Of a stretch of DNA of 64,000 bases, positions 9,500 to 18,495 are shown in pieces (positions within the stretch are counted from its first letter, which is position 1; each line of letters begins with the position of its first letter). A program made the translations under genes and the position numbers. Below the pieces are notes generated by a model, which did no database searches, was not told the DNA's origin, and saw only the letters and a list, made by a program, of their open reading frames with translations. Origin of the DNA: Gammaproteobacteria bacterium (GTDB lineage: Bacteria; Pseudomonadota; Gammaproteobacteria; DSM-16500); assembly GCA_021324305.1 (NCBI GenBank), contig JAJPJI010000026.1, forward strand, positions 107,003 through 171,002, in the 5' to 3' direction.

Positions 9500-10012
9500 A
9501 TGCAGGGAAGAAAATCATTTCTATCAATTATAGCAGTTATTGCCTGTCTTGGCATGAATCTTGTTTATGCTAGCGTGACCATTCCAATGTATCTGGTCAG
9601 CGCCAATGGTCAAGGACAAAGCATAGGTACTATCACGGCAGAAGATTCATTTTGCGGTGTCCTGTTGACTCCCAATCTGCATGGTCTGCCTCCCGGCATC
9701 CATGGTTTTCATGTTCATGTCAATCCCGACTGTGGAAACAATGGCATGGCGGCTGGAGGCCATCTGGATCCCGGAAAGACAAACGAACATGACGGACCTT
9801 ACAACAAGCATGGCCATCTGGGTGACCTGCCAGTTCTCATCGTAAACCAGGATGGTACCGCAACGCTTCCCACGCTGGCACCGCGATTCAAGCTCGCACA
9901 AATTATCAATCACGCTTTCATGATTCATGCCGGTGGTGATAATTATTCTGACAAACCTGAAAAATTGGGCGGCGGCGGAGCAAGAATTGCCTGCGGGGTG
10001 ATTAAAGAATAG
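9500..10012 (+). CDS. sodC: Periplasmic Cu,Zn superoxide dismutase
   Basis: 170 residues with an N-terminal signal peptide (about residues 1-24, hydrophobic FLSIIAVIACLGM then VYAS). Metal ligands are visible in GFHVHVNPDC (His71, His73), AGGHLDP (His88) and MIHAGGDNY (His143), with HGHLGDLPV in the zinc loop. Cys78 and Cys165 form the conserved disulphide pair. It dismutates superoxide in the periplasm, a common defence against the host oxidative burst. A strong AGGAGG ribosome site lies 7-8 bases before the ATG. It is divergent from copA; a 15-bp hairpin follows the stop codon. Confidence 0.96.
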   Translation: MQGRKSFLSIIAVIACLGMNLVYASVTIPMYLVSANGQGQSIGTITAEDSFCGVLLTPNLHGLPPGIHGFHVHVNPDCGNNGMAAGGHLDPGKTNEHDGPYNKHGHLGDLPVLIVNQDGTATLPTLAPRFKLAQIINHAFMIHAGGDNYSDKPEKLGGGGARIACGVIKE

Positions 10013-10020
10013 TCTTTAAC

Positions 10021-10067
10021 ATCCAAAACTTCCAAAGCATTCATGAAAAGTCTTGGAAGTTTTGGAT
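10021..10067. terminator. 15-bp perfect hairpin between convergent genes
   Basis: Positions 10021-10035 and 10053-10067 are exact reverse complements (ATCCAAAACTTCCAA and its partner) with a 17-base loop, followed by an A/T-rich run. It lies between the ends of sodC (+) and the orphan gene at 10097 (-), where a bidirectional terminator is expected. The U-tract is imperfect on either strand. Confidence 0.75.
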
Positions 10068-10096
10068 AAAAATATTTTACGGTTAAATAATACAGG

Positions 10097-11287
10097 TTAT
10101 TTTTTCTTCGCTTGAAATTGAAATCCCGAATTCGTGGTATTTACTGTCTTGGACCAGTTATTATAAAAAGTTTTAATCTTATCTTCCTTAAGCGTTTTTA
10201 ATAGTAACTCTCCCTCTGGAAGTTCGCCTCTATAACTTGGATACAATACTTTATGTGCTAACTCGGGCTTTCCCATTCGCACCAGGGCTTTTATTGCGAA
10301 AACAAATTGTTTTTCTCCGGTTTGAAGATAAGAGCCGATATTATTATAAAGTTGATAGGGCAAATTTGGATAATGATCACCTATAAACTTTAAAATTCTG
10401 TCTCCTTCACGATGAGCACGACCTTTGTCAGTATATAGTCGTATTCCTGAATGGTCCTTAATTGGTTTTATTGCTTCAATTTCAGCACCAAAGTAGCAGC
10501 CTTTCAAGATTTTATTTATTGCCAATGCATCGTGTCCATTTTTTAAATATACTTCGAATAAATAATCTATCACTATATTACTGCTGGTTATTTCATTTAT
10601 AGTATTTTTAAAATCTCGATCGAGAAGCGTTTGGTTGACATAATAATAAATTAAATTATATCTGACATCGAGTTCTTTGGCTTTTTTCTTGTCTGCAGGA
10701 TTATCAGAGGCAGACAAATTATCAATGAGTTTTCTAAATTCAGAAAATGCTTCAGGAATTAATAAATTATTAACAATACTGAGAATGATCGCTGTCCGTA
10801 TTTTGGTATAATCACCCTGAAATTTTGAAAACGCTTCTCTCATATTTAACAAGTCGATAAATTCAGGCTGAAATGTCCCGTCTTTACAAAGCACTTGCAA
10901 AGATACTTCCCGAACCAGGTCTTCCATAAAGGATTTTACTAGTGCCAGGCTTTTTTGGTCTGGTTTTAACAACATTATAGGGTCTAACCTTCCTGAATCG
11001 ATTTGTTCTGTTGCAAGTGACAATAACTCATTCACGGATCTTTGATTACTACTATCAGAAGGCAAGAAAGATAATTTATCTGCCAGATTAAGTAATTTTT
11101 TACATAATTGCTTTCTGTCACTCTCGGAAGAATATGAGGGAAAACTATTTGCCAGGCGTGAAAACCAAGATTCATCAAAAACATCCTGCGTGATTGCCTT
11201 GTTAACATCTTGACTTATACTGCTTTTCATCTTTGTATTAGTAGTATTAGTACTCATTACTTCTCGCAGCTTATCAATTAAAGGCAT
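10097..11287 (-). CDS. Orphan helical protein, candidate secreted effector
   Basis: 396 residues; I do not recognise a family. The ATG at 11287 has GAGG 8 bases upstream. The sequence is almost wholly predicted helical, with no signal peptide and no membrane segment. The N-terminus is Ser/Thr/Asn-rich (MSTNTTNTKMKSSIS). The middle (NLIYYYVNQTLLDRDF, LFEVYLKNGHDALAINKIL) resembles helical-repeat proteins. The C-terminus is basic (FQFQAKKK). Base composition is clearly more AT-rich than the flanking sodC and metallopeptidase genes. An orphan cytosolic-looking AT-rich protein beside metabolic genes is the usual appearance of a Legionellales Dot/Icm effector, but nothing in the sequence proves secretion. 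Confidence 0.7.
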   Translation of the reverse strand: MPLIDKLREVMSTNTTNTKMKSSISQDVNKAITQDVFDESWFSRLANSFPSYSSESDRKQLCKKLLNLADKLSFLPSDSSNQRSVNELLSLATEQIDSGRLDPIMLLKPDQKSLALVKSFMEDLVREVSLQVLCKDGTFQPEFIDLLNMREAFSKFQGDYTKIRTAIILSIVNNLLIPEAFSEFRKLIDNLSASDNPADKKKAKELDVRYNLIYYYVNQTLLDRDFKNTINEITSSNIVIDYLFEVYLKNGHDALAINKILKGCYFGAEIEAIKPIKDHSGIRLYTDKGRAHREGDRILKFIGDHYPNLPYQLYNNIGSYLQTGEKQFVFAIKALVRMGKPELAHKVLYPSYRGELPEGELLLKTLKEDKIKTFYNNWSKTVNTTNSGFQFQAKKK

Positions 11288-11431
11288 ATCATTACCTCAT
11301 GAACAATAATGCATATTTTAAATATAGGTGATGAATATGAATTTTGTATTAAATCAATTGATACTTCTCGAGGTAGTTATCTAGTTAATTAATAAGATAA
11401 ATCAGTTTTGCCATCGAAACACTCAAAGGAA

Positions 11432-12151
11432 TTACTCTGACTGAATCCATGCGGGCATGTATTGATTCGCATGCCGCAATTCGTACCGGTGTTTGCGCCA
11501 ATCCGGATCATGAACAGCAACAAGATTCCAGAAATCTTGAGAATGATTCAGATGCCTTGTGTGACAAAGCTCATGAATAATGACATAGTGAGCGAGATGT
11601 TGCGGCAAAAACATGAGCTTATAATTCAGACTAATCGATTTCGCGGCAGTGCAGCTGCCCCACACAGTCTGCTGATCACGTATCGCCACGCTTTTGTATG
11701 GTAAACTTGTCTTTGTGCTGATTGCATGCAGCTGTGATTCCAGGAATGCTCTGGATTTATTTTTTACCCACTGTATAAGTTTTTCCCTGCACAGGTTTTG
11801 ATCTCCGACCTTTCCCACCAGTACAATTTCACGATTGGGTCTCTGGATAATTTTAAGCCGCGCATCACATTCCATGTAGTAAACATTCCAGAATTCATTG
11901 ATTGCATTGAAATGAATTGCATCAGGCATCTCTTGTGTCTGCGACAGCGGTGGCAATCTGGATAATTGCCTGATAATCCAGGACTTGTGCTCTTCGAGAA
12001 TCGCAGGTATTTCCCTCTGGTTAAAGCGGCATGGAATGGTAATCTCCAGGCTGTTCGCACTGACCGCCTTGAGCTTGACGTGTCGCGCAAGTCGATGTTT
12101 TTTGACCTTGTATTGCGGCGGCCAGGCAATGGATGTTGATGATGGATTCAT
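11432..12151 (-). CDS. YgjP/DUF45-type zinc metallopeptidase-like protein
   Basis: 239 residues. It has the complete signature of the DUF45 (SprT/WLM-like gluzincin) family: RDQQTVWGSC and SISLNYKLMFLP (158-184), then the zinc motif HELCH at 193-197 with the third-ligand region HLNHSQDFWNLV just after. Members are predicted metal-dependent hydrolases whose substrates are mostly unknown; E. coli YgjP is the nearest well-known relative. Its ATG overlaps the stop of the acyl-CoA dehydrogenase by 4 bases (ATGA arrangement), so translation is coupled, though no functional link is evident. Confidence 0.88.
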   Translation of the reverse strand: MNPSSTSIAWPPQYKVKKHRLARHVKLKAVSANSLEITIPCRFNQREIPAILEEHKSWIIRQLSRLPPLSQTQEMPDAIHFNAINEFWNVYYMECDARLKIIQRPNREIVLVGKVGDQNLCREKLIQWVKNKSRAFLESQLHAISTKTSLPYKSVAIRDQQTVWGSCTAAKSISLNYKLMFLPQHLAHYVIIHELCHTRHLNHSQDFWNLVAVHDPDWRKHRYELRHANQYMPAWIQSE

Positions 12152-13860
12152 GCTGCAATTATTCTAGTAATCAATTCCAGATAATCATTATCCTGGACAA
12201 TATCCTGCTTCTCCAGATGTAATATAGTAAAATATTGATAACAATCCAGCTTGGACGATGAACCTGCCTTTTGCTGCGCCATCGCCTCATGCAAGAGCAT
12301 TAACCCACAAAACAAAAGTGCCATGCGGTCGACAATGGAACGAATTTGCAGCTGCTGCAGGCCGCTCTCTAACTGACGATAGGATGCTAAATCCATCTCC
12401 AGCCTGTCCAACTCTATCTTGATTGGCTGCATGTGTAATGAAAACTTTTTCAGCTTCTCCAGTTCCTTGCGCATGAAAGACATATATATCCTGTCGATAT
12501 CATATTTGAGTATGTCTTTCAGAATCTGCATACGCAAGACATTATGCGTTCCTTCCCAATTTTCACAGACAACACAATCACGCAACAGTCGCGGAATGGG
12601 TGAGAAACTTTCTATGGTGCCATTGCCAGCCAGCACATCCAGAGAATGGTGTATATGTTCAACAGACAATAATGCAGAAAGATATTTCTGCATATTGACC
12701 AGCAATCGCAACAATAATTTGACATCCTGGTCCTGAGCGATACTTGAATCCCATTGATCCTGCATTTTAGCGGTTGCAAAAATCGCTGCGACCATGGCTG
12801 CGCTTTCAGCCTTGATACGCGCCAGATTTTCTATTACCAGAGGATAGTGAATGATCGGATGCGAAAATGCGACACGCTGTCTCGCATATGATCTGGCAAT
12901 GGAATAGGCGCGCCTTGCCATGCCCAGCACACAAAATGAATTAAACAGTCTTGAGAGATGCAAAACATTATCCATAATCAAATGAAATCCTTCTTCGGGA
13001 CGACCTATCATCAAAGCATAGGCAGAGTGAAAGTCAATTTCACCCGTGGCCATGGAGCGCGTGCCAATTTTGTCTTTCAATCTTCTGATTGTGTAATGGT
13101 TTTTTTGCCCTCTCCATAATCTGGGAACAAGAAACAGGGCCAAGCCCTTTGTTCCCTCTATATTACTGTCGTATCTCGCTGTGGTGAATATCAAGTCGGC
13201 GCCCGCATTCGAGCAAAACCATTTTTCTCCCTTGATACGCCACACCTGATCCCTTTCATGTGTTGCTGTTGCTGCATTAATTCCGACATCTGAACCTCCC
13301 TGGATTTCCGTCAGGAATTGTGCGCCGGTAAAATTGGTATCAAACGACGCGGCTGTCAATTTTTCAAGATAGGCGGCTTTTTCGGGGAAATCAGGCGACT
13401 TTTGCAGTACTCGTATGATACCGGCCGAACATGCGATAGGACAATTATGTCCCGCTTCACCTGTCTGGGATGACAGAAATAACAATGACAGACATTCAGA
13501 CAGTCCGCCAGGTCTAGCCATTTTTTCCAGCAACCTGGTTTGATAGATAAGATTGCCAGCCGCGGCATAATCGGGATGATGCACAACTTCATCTACTCGC
13601 TGGCCGACTGGATTATACGCTTCAAGACAGGGAAGATTCACGGCTAGATTATTTTCTTTTACTAGCGGTTCGAGTTGTTCACCAACAATTTTTCCGAATT
13701 TCTCCAATTCAGAATGCACGCGTGCATGATCAGTCTGAAAATGATACTGGATGGTGTGCATGAAATCGGGATCGACAATATAGACGTTTTGATGTATTTC
13801 CCGTTCCCATTCGTCAAGTGTATTGCGCACCGATTGGTTGATTGTCAGCGTATCTTCCAT
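12148..13860 (-). CDS. Acyl-CoA dehydrogenase family flavoprotein (AidB-like size)
   Basis: 570 residues, longer than typical short-chain acyl-CoA dehydrogenases (about 380) and close to the AidB group (about 540). Visible family signatures are FAD-contact TEIQGGSDVG in the middle domain, the KGEKWFCSNA strand, RQRVAFSHPIIHYPLVIENL in the C-terminal helical domain and ENWEGTHNVLRMQI near residue 440, which is the AidB/ACAD11-type nucleotide-binding loop. It probably oxidises an acyl-CoA or related substrate with FAD in the cytoplasm; AidB itself is linked to alkylation stress. The exact substrate cannot be read. Its stop codon overlaps the start of the metallopeptidase gene. Confidence 0.85.
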   Translation of the reverse strand: MEDTLTINQSVRNTLDEWEREIHQNVYIVDPDFMHTIQYHFQTDHARVHSELEKFGKIVGEQLEPLVKENNLAVNLPCLEAYNPVGQRVDEVVHHPDYAAAGNLIYQTRLLEKMARPGGLSECLSLLFLSSQTGEAGHNCPIACSAGIIRVLQKSPDFPEKAAYLEKLTAASFDTNFTGAQFLTEIQGGSDVGINAATATHERDQVWRIKGEKWFCSNAGADLIFTTARYDSNIEGTKGLALFLVPRLWRGQKNHYTIRRLKDKIGTRSMATGEIDFHSAYALMIGRPEEGFHLIMDNVLHLSRLFNSFCVLGMARRAYSIARSYARQRVAFSHPIIHYPLVIENLARIKAESAAMVAAIFATAKMQDQWDSSIAQDQDVKLLLRLLVNMQKYLSALLSVEHIHHSLDVLAGNGTIESFSPIPRLLRDCVVCENWEGTHNVLRMQILKDILKYDIDRIYMSFMRKELEKLKKFSLHMQPIKIELDRLEMDLASYRQLESGLQQLQIRSIVDRMALLFCGLMLLHEAMAQQKAGSSSKLDCYQYFTILHLEKQDIVQDNDYLELITRIIAA

Positions 13861-13887
13861 GATCTTGTTCCATTCAAAGAATATCCG

Positions 13888-14172
13888 TTATTCAGCTGGC
13901 AAGGAAACTTGCGTATCCGCCATCTTTTGTTCAATCGCGCGGGACAGATTGATGACGCGCCCTTCGATGCGGGGCATGCGCTCCACAAAATGATGGGTCA
14001 TTTTCAACAAAACATTACTGCCAGTTTTGACAAAAAGAAATGGAAAAACAGCATGCAGCAGGCAAGCCAGCCCGCCAATCAGCATATTAAATCCGAAATG
14101 GCTCGCAAATTTCATATGTTGAAAATAGGTTTCCCCTACACTATTGGGATGATCAGTAAATATATTTTTCAT
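13888..14172 (-). CDS. Small membrane protein, DUF6356-like
   Basis: 94 residues. The N-terminal motif HPNSVGETYFQHMKFASHFG is followed by one long hydrophobic helix (FNMLIGGLACLLHAVFPFLF), then a polar helical tail. This matches my memory of the small DUF6356 proteins of proteobacteria, which have no known function. It lies between the acyl-CoA dehydrogenase and an oxidoreductase on the same strand. It is probably an inner-membrane protein with one or two membrane passes. Confidence 0.72.
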   Translation of the reverse strand: MKNIFTDHPNSVGETYFQHMKFASHFGFNMLIGGLACLLHAVFPFLFVKTGSNVLLKMTHHFVERMPRIEGRVINLSRAIEQKMADTQVSLPAE

Positions 14173-14205
14173 CTGTATATTCCTGTTAACGATTTATGCC
14201 ATCCA

Positions 14206-15204
14206 TCAATTCGATTTCTGTACCTGCCGTAACCATTCTTCCAATACGGTTGCATTGCCCAGACTGTCCTGCCAGGATATTTGATTGCACTCCCTGGAAT
14301 TCACAGAAATGGAATCGTTCACTGAATCAATTTGGTAAGTATACAATGTTTTTTCAGCAGTTACATTGATCTCGGTTGTCAGATTATTATCTGACTGATA
14401 GATGATAAAACGATTGTCATTCTCTGATGGCAACCATGGATTGGTTAACATGCTGATCCTGCCTTTGGTACCGTATATTTCAAATTGGTGATACATGCCC
14501 ATGTCATCAGCCGTCGTCACCGCCGCCACGACATCATTGTCAAATTTCAATAATACACTCGCCTGATTATCACGATTATTCTCATTCACTCTTCCAGTTG
14601 CAGAAATCATGACTGGCTCGGCAAAGGATTTCCCCTGATCAATACCGGCAAGCAGACGAATCAGTGATACGGGATAACAACCCAGATTCATGATCGATCC
14701 GCCAGCGACAGGATTGGCCAGATGAGCGATATCGGCCATATACACCGCAGTGAATGCCTTGATATCGCCAATCAATTTATTCCTTATAATGTCACATAGC
14801 CTAGCTACCAGAGGATGGCATCGATACATTAATGCTTCCATGCAAAATACACTGGCATTACCTACAACTGCAAATGCTTCTGCATATTCATCTGTTGATA
14901 TCACTAACGGCTTTTCACACAGGATATGTTTACCTGCGCTGGCACAACGTATCATCCAGTCTTTATGCAAATGATTTGGCAATCCGATATAAACCGCATT
15001 GACCTCCGGATCGTCCAGAACTTTTTGGAAATTATCATAACAGACCGGTATGCCAAATTGATTCGCAAAATTTGTGGCGGTGGTCATTGAGCGGCTGCCA
15101 ACCGCGTATAATTCGCCTGCAGCGGATTCCTGTATGGCGTTCGCCATGGTGGCGGAAATCATGCTTGTTCCCAGGATCCCCCATTTAATTTGTTTCATGG
15201 ACAT
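14206..15204 (-). CDS. Gfo/Idh/MocA family NAD(P)-dependent oxidoreductase
   Basis: 332 residues. The N-terminal Rossmann fold starts with KWGILGTSMISATMANAI, followed by VYIGLPNHLH and the family's catalytic lysine motif CEKPL near residue 98. The C-terminal domain has the expected MEALMYRCHP and GGSIMNLGCYPVSLIRLLAG stretches. These enzymes usually oxidise or reduce sugars, inositols or related alcohols with NAD(P). The Gfo/Idh/MocA family includes trans-1,2-dihydrobenzene-1,2-diol dehydrogenase-like members of this length. No sugar catabolic genes flank it, so the substrate is unknown. It is divergent from the riboflavin operon. An alternative ATG two codons later is equally possible. Confidence 0.9.
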   Translation of the reverse strand: MSMKQIKWGILGTSMISATMANAIQESAAGELYAVGSRSMTTATNFANQFGIPVCYDNFQKVLDDPEVNAVYIGLPNHLHKDWMIRCASAGKHILCEKPLVISTDEYAEAFAVVGNASVFCMEALMYRCHPLVARLCDIIRNKLIGDIKAFTAVYMADIAHLANPVAGGSIMNLGCYPVSLIRLLAGIDQGKSFAEPVMISATGRVNENNRDNQASVLLKFDNDVVAAVTTADDMGMYHQFEIYGTKGRISMLTNPWLPSENDNRFIIYQSDNNLTTEINVTAEKTLYTYQIDSVNDSISVNSRECNQISWQDSLGNATVLEEWLRQVQKSN

Positions 15205-15278
15205 TTAACTTTCTCATCTGATTGCGGGCATCGTCATTATTGACATTTCATCGGAGTAGGATTAACTTTTACACCGAT

Positions 15279-15478
15279 TATCTTCAGGGCAGGGTGTAAT
15301 TCCCTACCGGCGGTGATTCTACTTTGTTACAGCAAAGTAGGAAAGCCCGCGAGCGCTTTTTCAATGTCTTTAACATCTTGAAAAGGTCAGCAGATTTGGT
15401 GTGAATCCAAAGCCGACGGTAGTCCTGGTCTACGTACTAATCATGACCAAGACTGAAAGTCCGGATGAAAGAAGAATA
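15279..15478 (+). promoter_or_regulatory. FMN riboswitch (RFN element)
   Basis: The conserved RFN blocks appear in order: CTTCAGGGCAGGGTG, then TCCCTACCGGCGGT, AAGCCCGCGAGC, GGTCAGCAGAT, TGTGAATCCAAAGCCGACGG and AGTCCGGATGAAAGAAGA. The variable P3-like arm (TCTACTTTG...CAAAGTAGG) also pairs. The element ends about 117 bases before ribD. Binding of FMN is known to reduce expression of downstream riboflavin genes, and the four-gene rib operon follows directly. The stretch 15205-15594, the longest without a protein gene in this window, holds this element and the ribD leader. Confidence 0.97.
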
Positions 15479-15594
15479 GTCGCGAACAGGCATATCTGCT
15501 GCGTATCCTTTTTTATAGACATCTGCACAGATACTCTCCACTGCTCATGCGCTTCATCCACGCCCTGAAATGCTTAATAAACAAGGGCTTGCAA

Positions 15595-16674
15595 ATGAGC
15601 GTAACAAAACATTCCGAATATATGTCACTGGCGCTGCAGGAAGCGCAGCGCGGACGTTACACAGTTTCGCCAAATCCCATGGTGGGCTGCGTCATTGTTA
15701 AACATAATCAAGTCATAGGCTGCGGGTACCACCATCAGGCCGGCGGCCCGCATGCAGAAATCGCAGCCCTCCGTCAGGCAGGCTCGGATGCGCAAGACGC
15801 CACGGCTTACGTCACACTCGAACCCTGCTGTCATTATGGCAAAACCCCGCCCTGCACCCTGGCTCTCATCCAGGCGGGCATCTCAAAAATTCATATAGCA
15901 TGTGAAGACCCTAATCCGCTCGTTGCGGGAAAAGGCATAGAGCAGCTGCGTTCAGCTGGAATCGACATTGAAATCGGGCTGCATGAAACAGCAGCAAAAC
16001 AATTAAATGAAATTTTCTTTCATTTCATAAAACAGCGGCGCCCTTTTGTGATCGCGAAATGGGCCATGTCACTGGATGGTAAGACCATTACCCATGTTGA
16101 AGATACACGTGACATTTCCTGTCAGGCATCACGAGAGCACTCTCATTTGCTCAGACAGCAAGTTGACGCCATTCTTATTGGCGCCAATACCGCGCGCCAT
16201 GACAATCCATTACTCACCGTCAGATATGGCGATACAAATACAAAACATCCCATACGTATTTTATTGACCGGCAGCGGCAATCTGCCGCTGGACTTAAAGA
16301 TTTTTGATCCGGCGCTGCCAGCCAAAACCATGGTCGCAACAACCAACCAGGCAGACGGTGCGTGGCTGCGCGCGGCGAGGGAAAAGGAAATTGAAATTCT
16401 CATGCTGCCTGCAAATAAAAATGGACAGGTGAATTTACCTGACTTGCTAGATGAATTAGGCAACAGACAAATCACGAGCCTCCTGGTCGAAGGCGGGATG
16501 GAAGTTCATCATGCTTTTTTCAATGACAATCTGGTGAATAAAATTCATGTCTATCTTGCCCCGGTCATCATCGGTGCATTAACACGCAAGCGTCAAATTA
16601 ATAACGTCGCCATAACCACAATCGAACAGGATTTTCATCTCACAGCAAACAGCGAGGACAATCTGCATGTTTAG
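15595..16674 (+). CDS. ribD: Bifunctional riboflavin biosynthesis deaminase/reductase
   Basis: 359 residues from the ATG at 15595, which has AAGG about 8 bases upstream; an in-frame ATG at 15547 lacks a ribosome site. The N-terminal deaminase has the zinc site PHAEIAAL and LEPCCHYGKTPPCTLAL. The C-terminal reductase shows PFVIAKWAMSLDGK, RQQVDAILIGANTA and LLVEGGMEVHHAF. It converts 2,5-diamino-6-(5-phosphoribosylamino)pyrimidinone to the ribitylamino-uracil phosphate in two steps. It is first in the operon behind the FMN riboswitch and overlaps ribE by 8 bases. Confidence 0.96.
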   Translation: MSVTKHSEYMSLALQEAQRGRYTVSPNPMVGCVIVKHNQVIGCGYHHQAGGPHAEIAALRQAGSDAQDATAYVTLEPCCHYGKTPPCTLALIQAGISKIHIACEDPNPLVAGKGIEQLRSAGIDIEIGLHETAAKQLNEIFFHFIKQRRPFVIAKWAMSLDGKTITHVEDTRDISCQASREHSHLLRQQVDAILIGANTARHDNPLLTVRYGDTNTKHPIRILLTGSGNLPLDLKIFDPALPAKTMVATTNQADGAWLRAAREKEIEILMLPANKNGQVNLPDLLDELGNRQITSLLVEGGMEVHHAFFNDNLVNKIHVYLAPVIIGALTRKRQINNVAITTIEQDFHLTANSEDNLHV

Positions 16675-17278
16675 CGGAATAGTAGAAACAATCGGTAAAA
16701 TACTTCATATGGAATCAAGTGATGGATGCATCCATTTTCGCATCTCACCCTTGATGAAATTCGACGACCTGACTGTCGGCGATAGCATTTCAGTCAATGG
16801 TGTCTGCCTGACGGTGACGAATTTTACGGATACCTCCTTTCATGTAAGCGCTGTTCCTGAAACACTGCGCCTAACCAATCTTGGCCAGCTCGCGCTTCAT
16901 GATAGCGTCAACCTTGAACGTTCATTGAAACTCAGCCAGCGGATTGGCGGTCATTATGTTCAGGGACATGTGGACGGCATGGGACAGATTCTTGACATCA
17001 AACACGACCACGGCTCTGCGTTGCTTGTCAAAATCAGCCTGCCTGAAAAATTGTCCCGATACGTTGTCAACAAGGGATATATCACATTGGACGGCATGAG
17101 CATTACTATCATCCAGTCTGCGCCAGACTGGTTTACTGTCACTTTCATTCCCCATACACAGGAAGCCACCATTACCAGGCATTATTCAATCGGCACCATG
17201 ATAAACATCGAGGTTGATATTCTCGGCAAATACGTAGAAAAATTAATAGGAGCATACACGCATGCGATCCCCCATTAA
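16667..17278 (+). CDS. ribE: Riboflavin synthase alpha subunit
   Basis: 203 residues with the two lumazine-binding repeats typical of the trimeric enzyme. The N-terminus is the diagnostic MFSGIVETIGKI. Repeat one contains VGDSISVNGVCLTVT and repeat two contains GGHYVQGHVDG and GYITLDGMSITI. It dismutates two 6,7-dimethyl-8-ribityllumazine molecules to riboflavin. The gene overlaps the end of ribD by 8 bases and the start of ribBA by 17 bases, so it is tightly coupled in the operon. The symbol ribC is used in some species for the same enzyme. Confidence 0.96.
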   Translation: MFSGIVETIGKILHMESSDGCIHFRISPLMKFDDLTVGDSISVNGVCLTVTNFTDTSFHVSAVPETLRLTNLGQLALHDSVNLERSLKLSQRIGGHYVQGHVDGMGQILDIKHDHGSALLVKISLPEKLSRYVVNKGYITLDGMSITIIQSAPDWFTVTFIPHTQEATITRHYSIGTMINIEVDILGKYVEKLIGAYTHAIPH

Positions 17279-18476
17279 ACGAGTAGAAGCCGCGTTACAG
17301 GACCTTAAACAAGGCAAGATGGTCATACTGACGGATAATCCAGATCGTGAAAATGAAGGCGATCTGATTATGCCGGCTGAAACAATCACGACTGCCCAGA
17401 TGAATTTCATGATTCGCCACGGCAGCGGTATTGTCTGCATTTCCATGACTGCCGATCAGTTAAGGAAATTAAATCTTCCTCTCATGGTTCCGACAGGCGA
17501 AAATACCAGTATGCGCGGCACACCGTTCACACTTTCCGTGGATGCGAGGGAAGGCATCACCACAGGCGTTTCCGCTTCCGATCGAACGCTCACCGTAAAA
17601 GCATTAATCGATGATAATGCCAGTGAAGAACATCTGGTCAAGCCTGGCCATATTTTCCCCTTGCAAGCCAGAAATGGCGGTGTTTTTGAACGTGACGGCC
17701 ATACTGAAGGCGCCTCAGACCTGGCAAGGCTCGCAGGATTTAAACCTGCAGCCGTGTTGTGCGAAATCATGAACCCTGATGGCACCATGACGCGCGGCGT
17801 TCAGCTCAGGGAGTTCGCCAGCGAACATCAGCTTTCGATGTTGTCAATTGATGACATCATCACCTATCGTTTGCATCATGAATATCTGATAGAAGATGAA
17901 GCAACGTCTCATTTGCCTCTCGGGAAATATGGCACATTCAAGATGTCCGTACTGAAAGAGAAAAATAACGGCAAGGAACATGTGATATTGAGCAAGCAAG
18001 AACAATCATCCAGTAAGCCAGTTCTGGTCCGGGTTCATTCATCCTGTCTGACGGGCGATTTATTTAACTCGCAGCGATGTGATTGTCATACCCAATTACA
18101 TTATTCACTGAGTCGAATCAGTGATGAGGGGGGCATTTTAATATATTTAAACCAGGAAGGCCGGGGAATAGGATTATTCAACAAGATAAAAGCTTATGCC
18201 CTGCAGGAACAAGGTTATGATACTGTTGAAGCCAATCTGGAGTTAGGCTTGCCGGTAGATTCACGGCAGTATTACATCGCAGCCAATATCCTGCGCAGAC
18301 TTGATATCAGTCATATACGCTTGTTGACAAACAATCCCAATAAGATTAATGATTTGAAAAAATATGGCATCAGCCGAATCGAACGTGAACCGATGCCTTC
18401 ATTTGAAAATGAACAAAATCATTTTTATTTGCAGACGAAACATCTTAAATTAAACCATGCCATTAATTTTGAATAA
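17262..18476 (+). CDS. ribBA: Bifunctional 3,4-dihydroxy-2-butanone-4-phosphate synthase / GTP cyclohydrolase II
   Basis: 404 residues. The N-terminal RibB half has DNPDRENEGDLIMPAE, the catalytic loop TPFTLSVDAREG and the His motif PGHIFPLQAR, GHTEGASDLA. The C-terminal RibA half keeps the zinc cysteines in SSCLTGDLFNSQRCDCH, the LNQEGRGIGLFNKIKAYALQ motif and LLTNNPNKI. Both active sites therefore look intact, unlike many proteobacterial RibBA-like proteins whose RibA half is degenerate. It supplies both precursors (from ribulose 5-phosphate and GTP) for riboflavin. Third gene of the rib operon. Confidence 0.95.
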   Translation: MRSPIKRVEAALQDLKQGKMVILTDNPDRENEGDLIMPAETITTAQMNFMIRHGSGIVCISMTADQLRKLNLPLMVPTGENTSMRGTPFTLSVDAREGITTGVSASDRTLTVKALIDDNASEEHLVKPGHIFPLQARNGGVFERDGHTEGASDLARLAGFKPAAVLCEIMNPDGTMTRGVQLREFASEHQLSMLSIDDIITYRLHHEYLIEDEATSHLPLGKYGTFKMSVLKEKNNGKEHVILSKQEQSSSKPVLVRVHSSCLTGDLFNSQRCDCHTQLHYSLSRISDEGGILIYLNQEGRGIGLFNKIKAYALQEQGYDTVEANLELGLPVDSRQYYIAANILRRLDISHIRLLTNNPNKINDLKKYGISRIEREPMPSFENEQNHFYLQTKHLKLNHAINFE

Positions 18477-18495
18477 CCATATACCAGAGGTTGTC

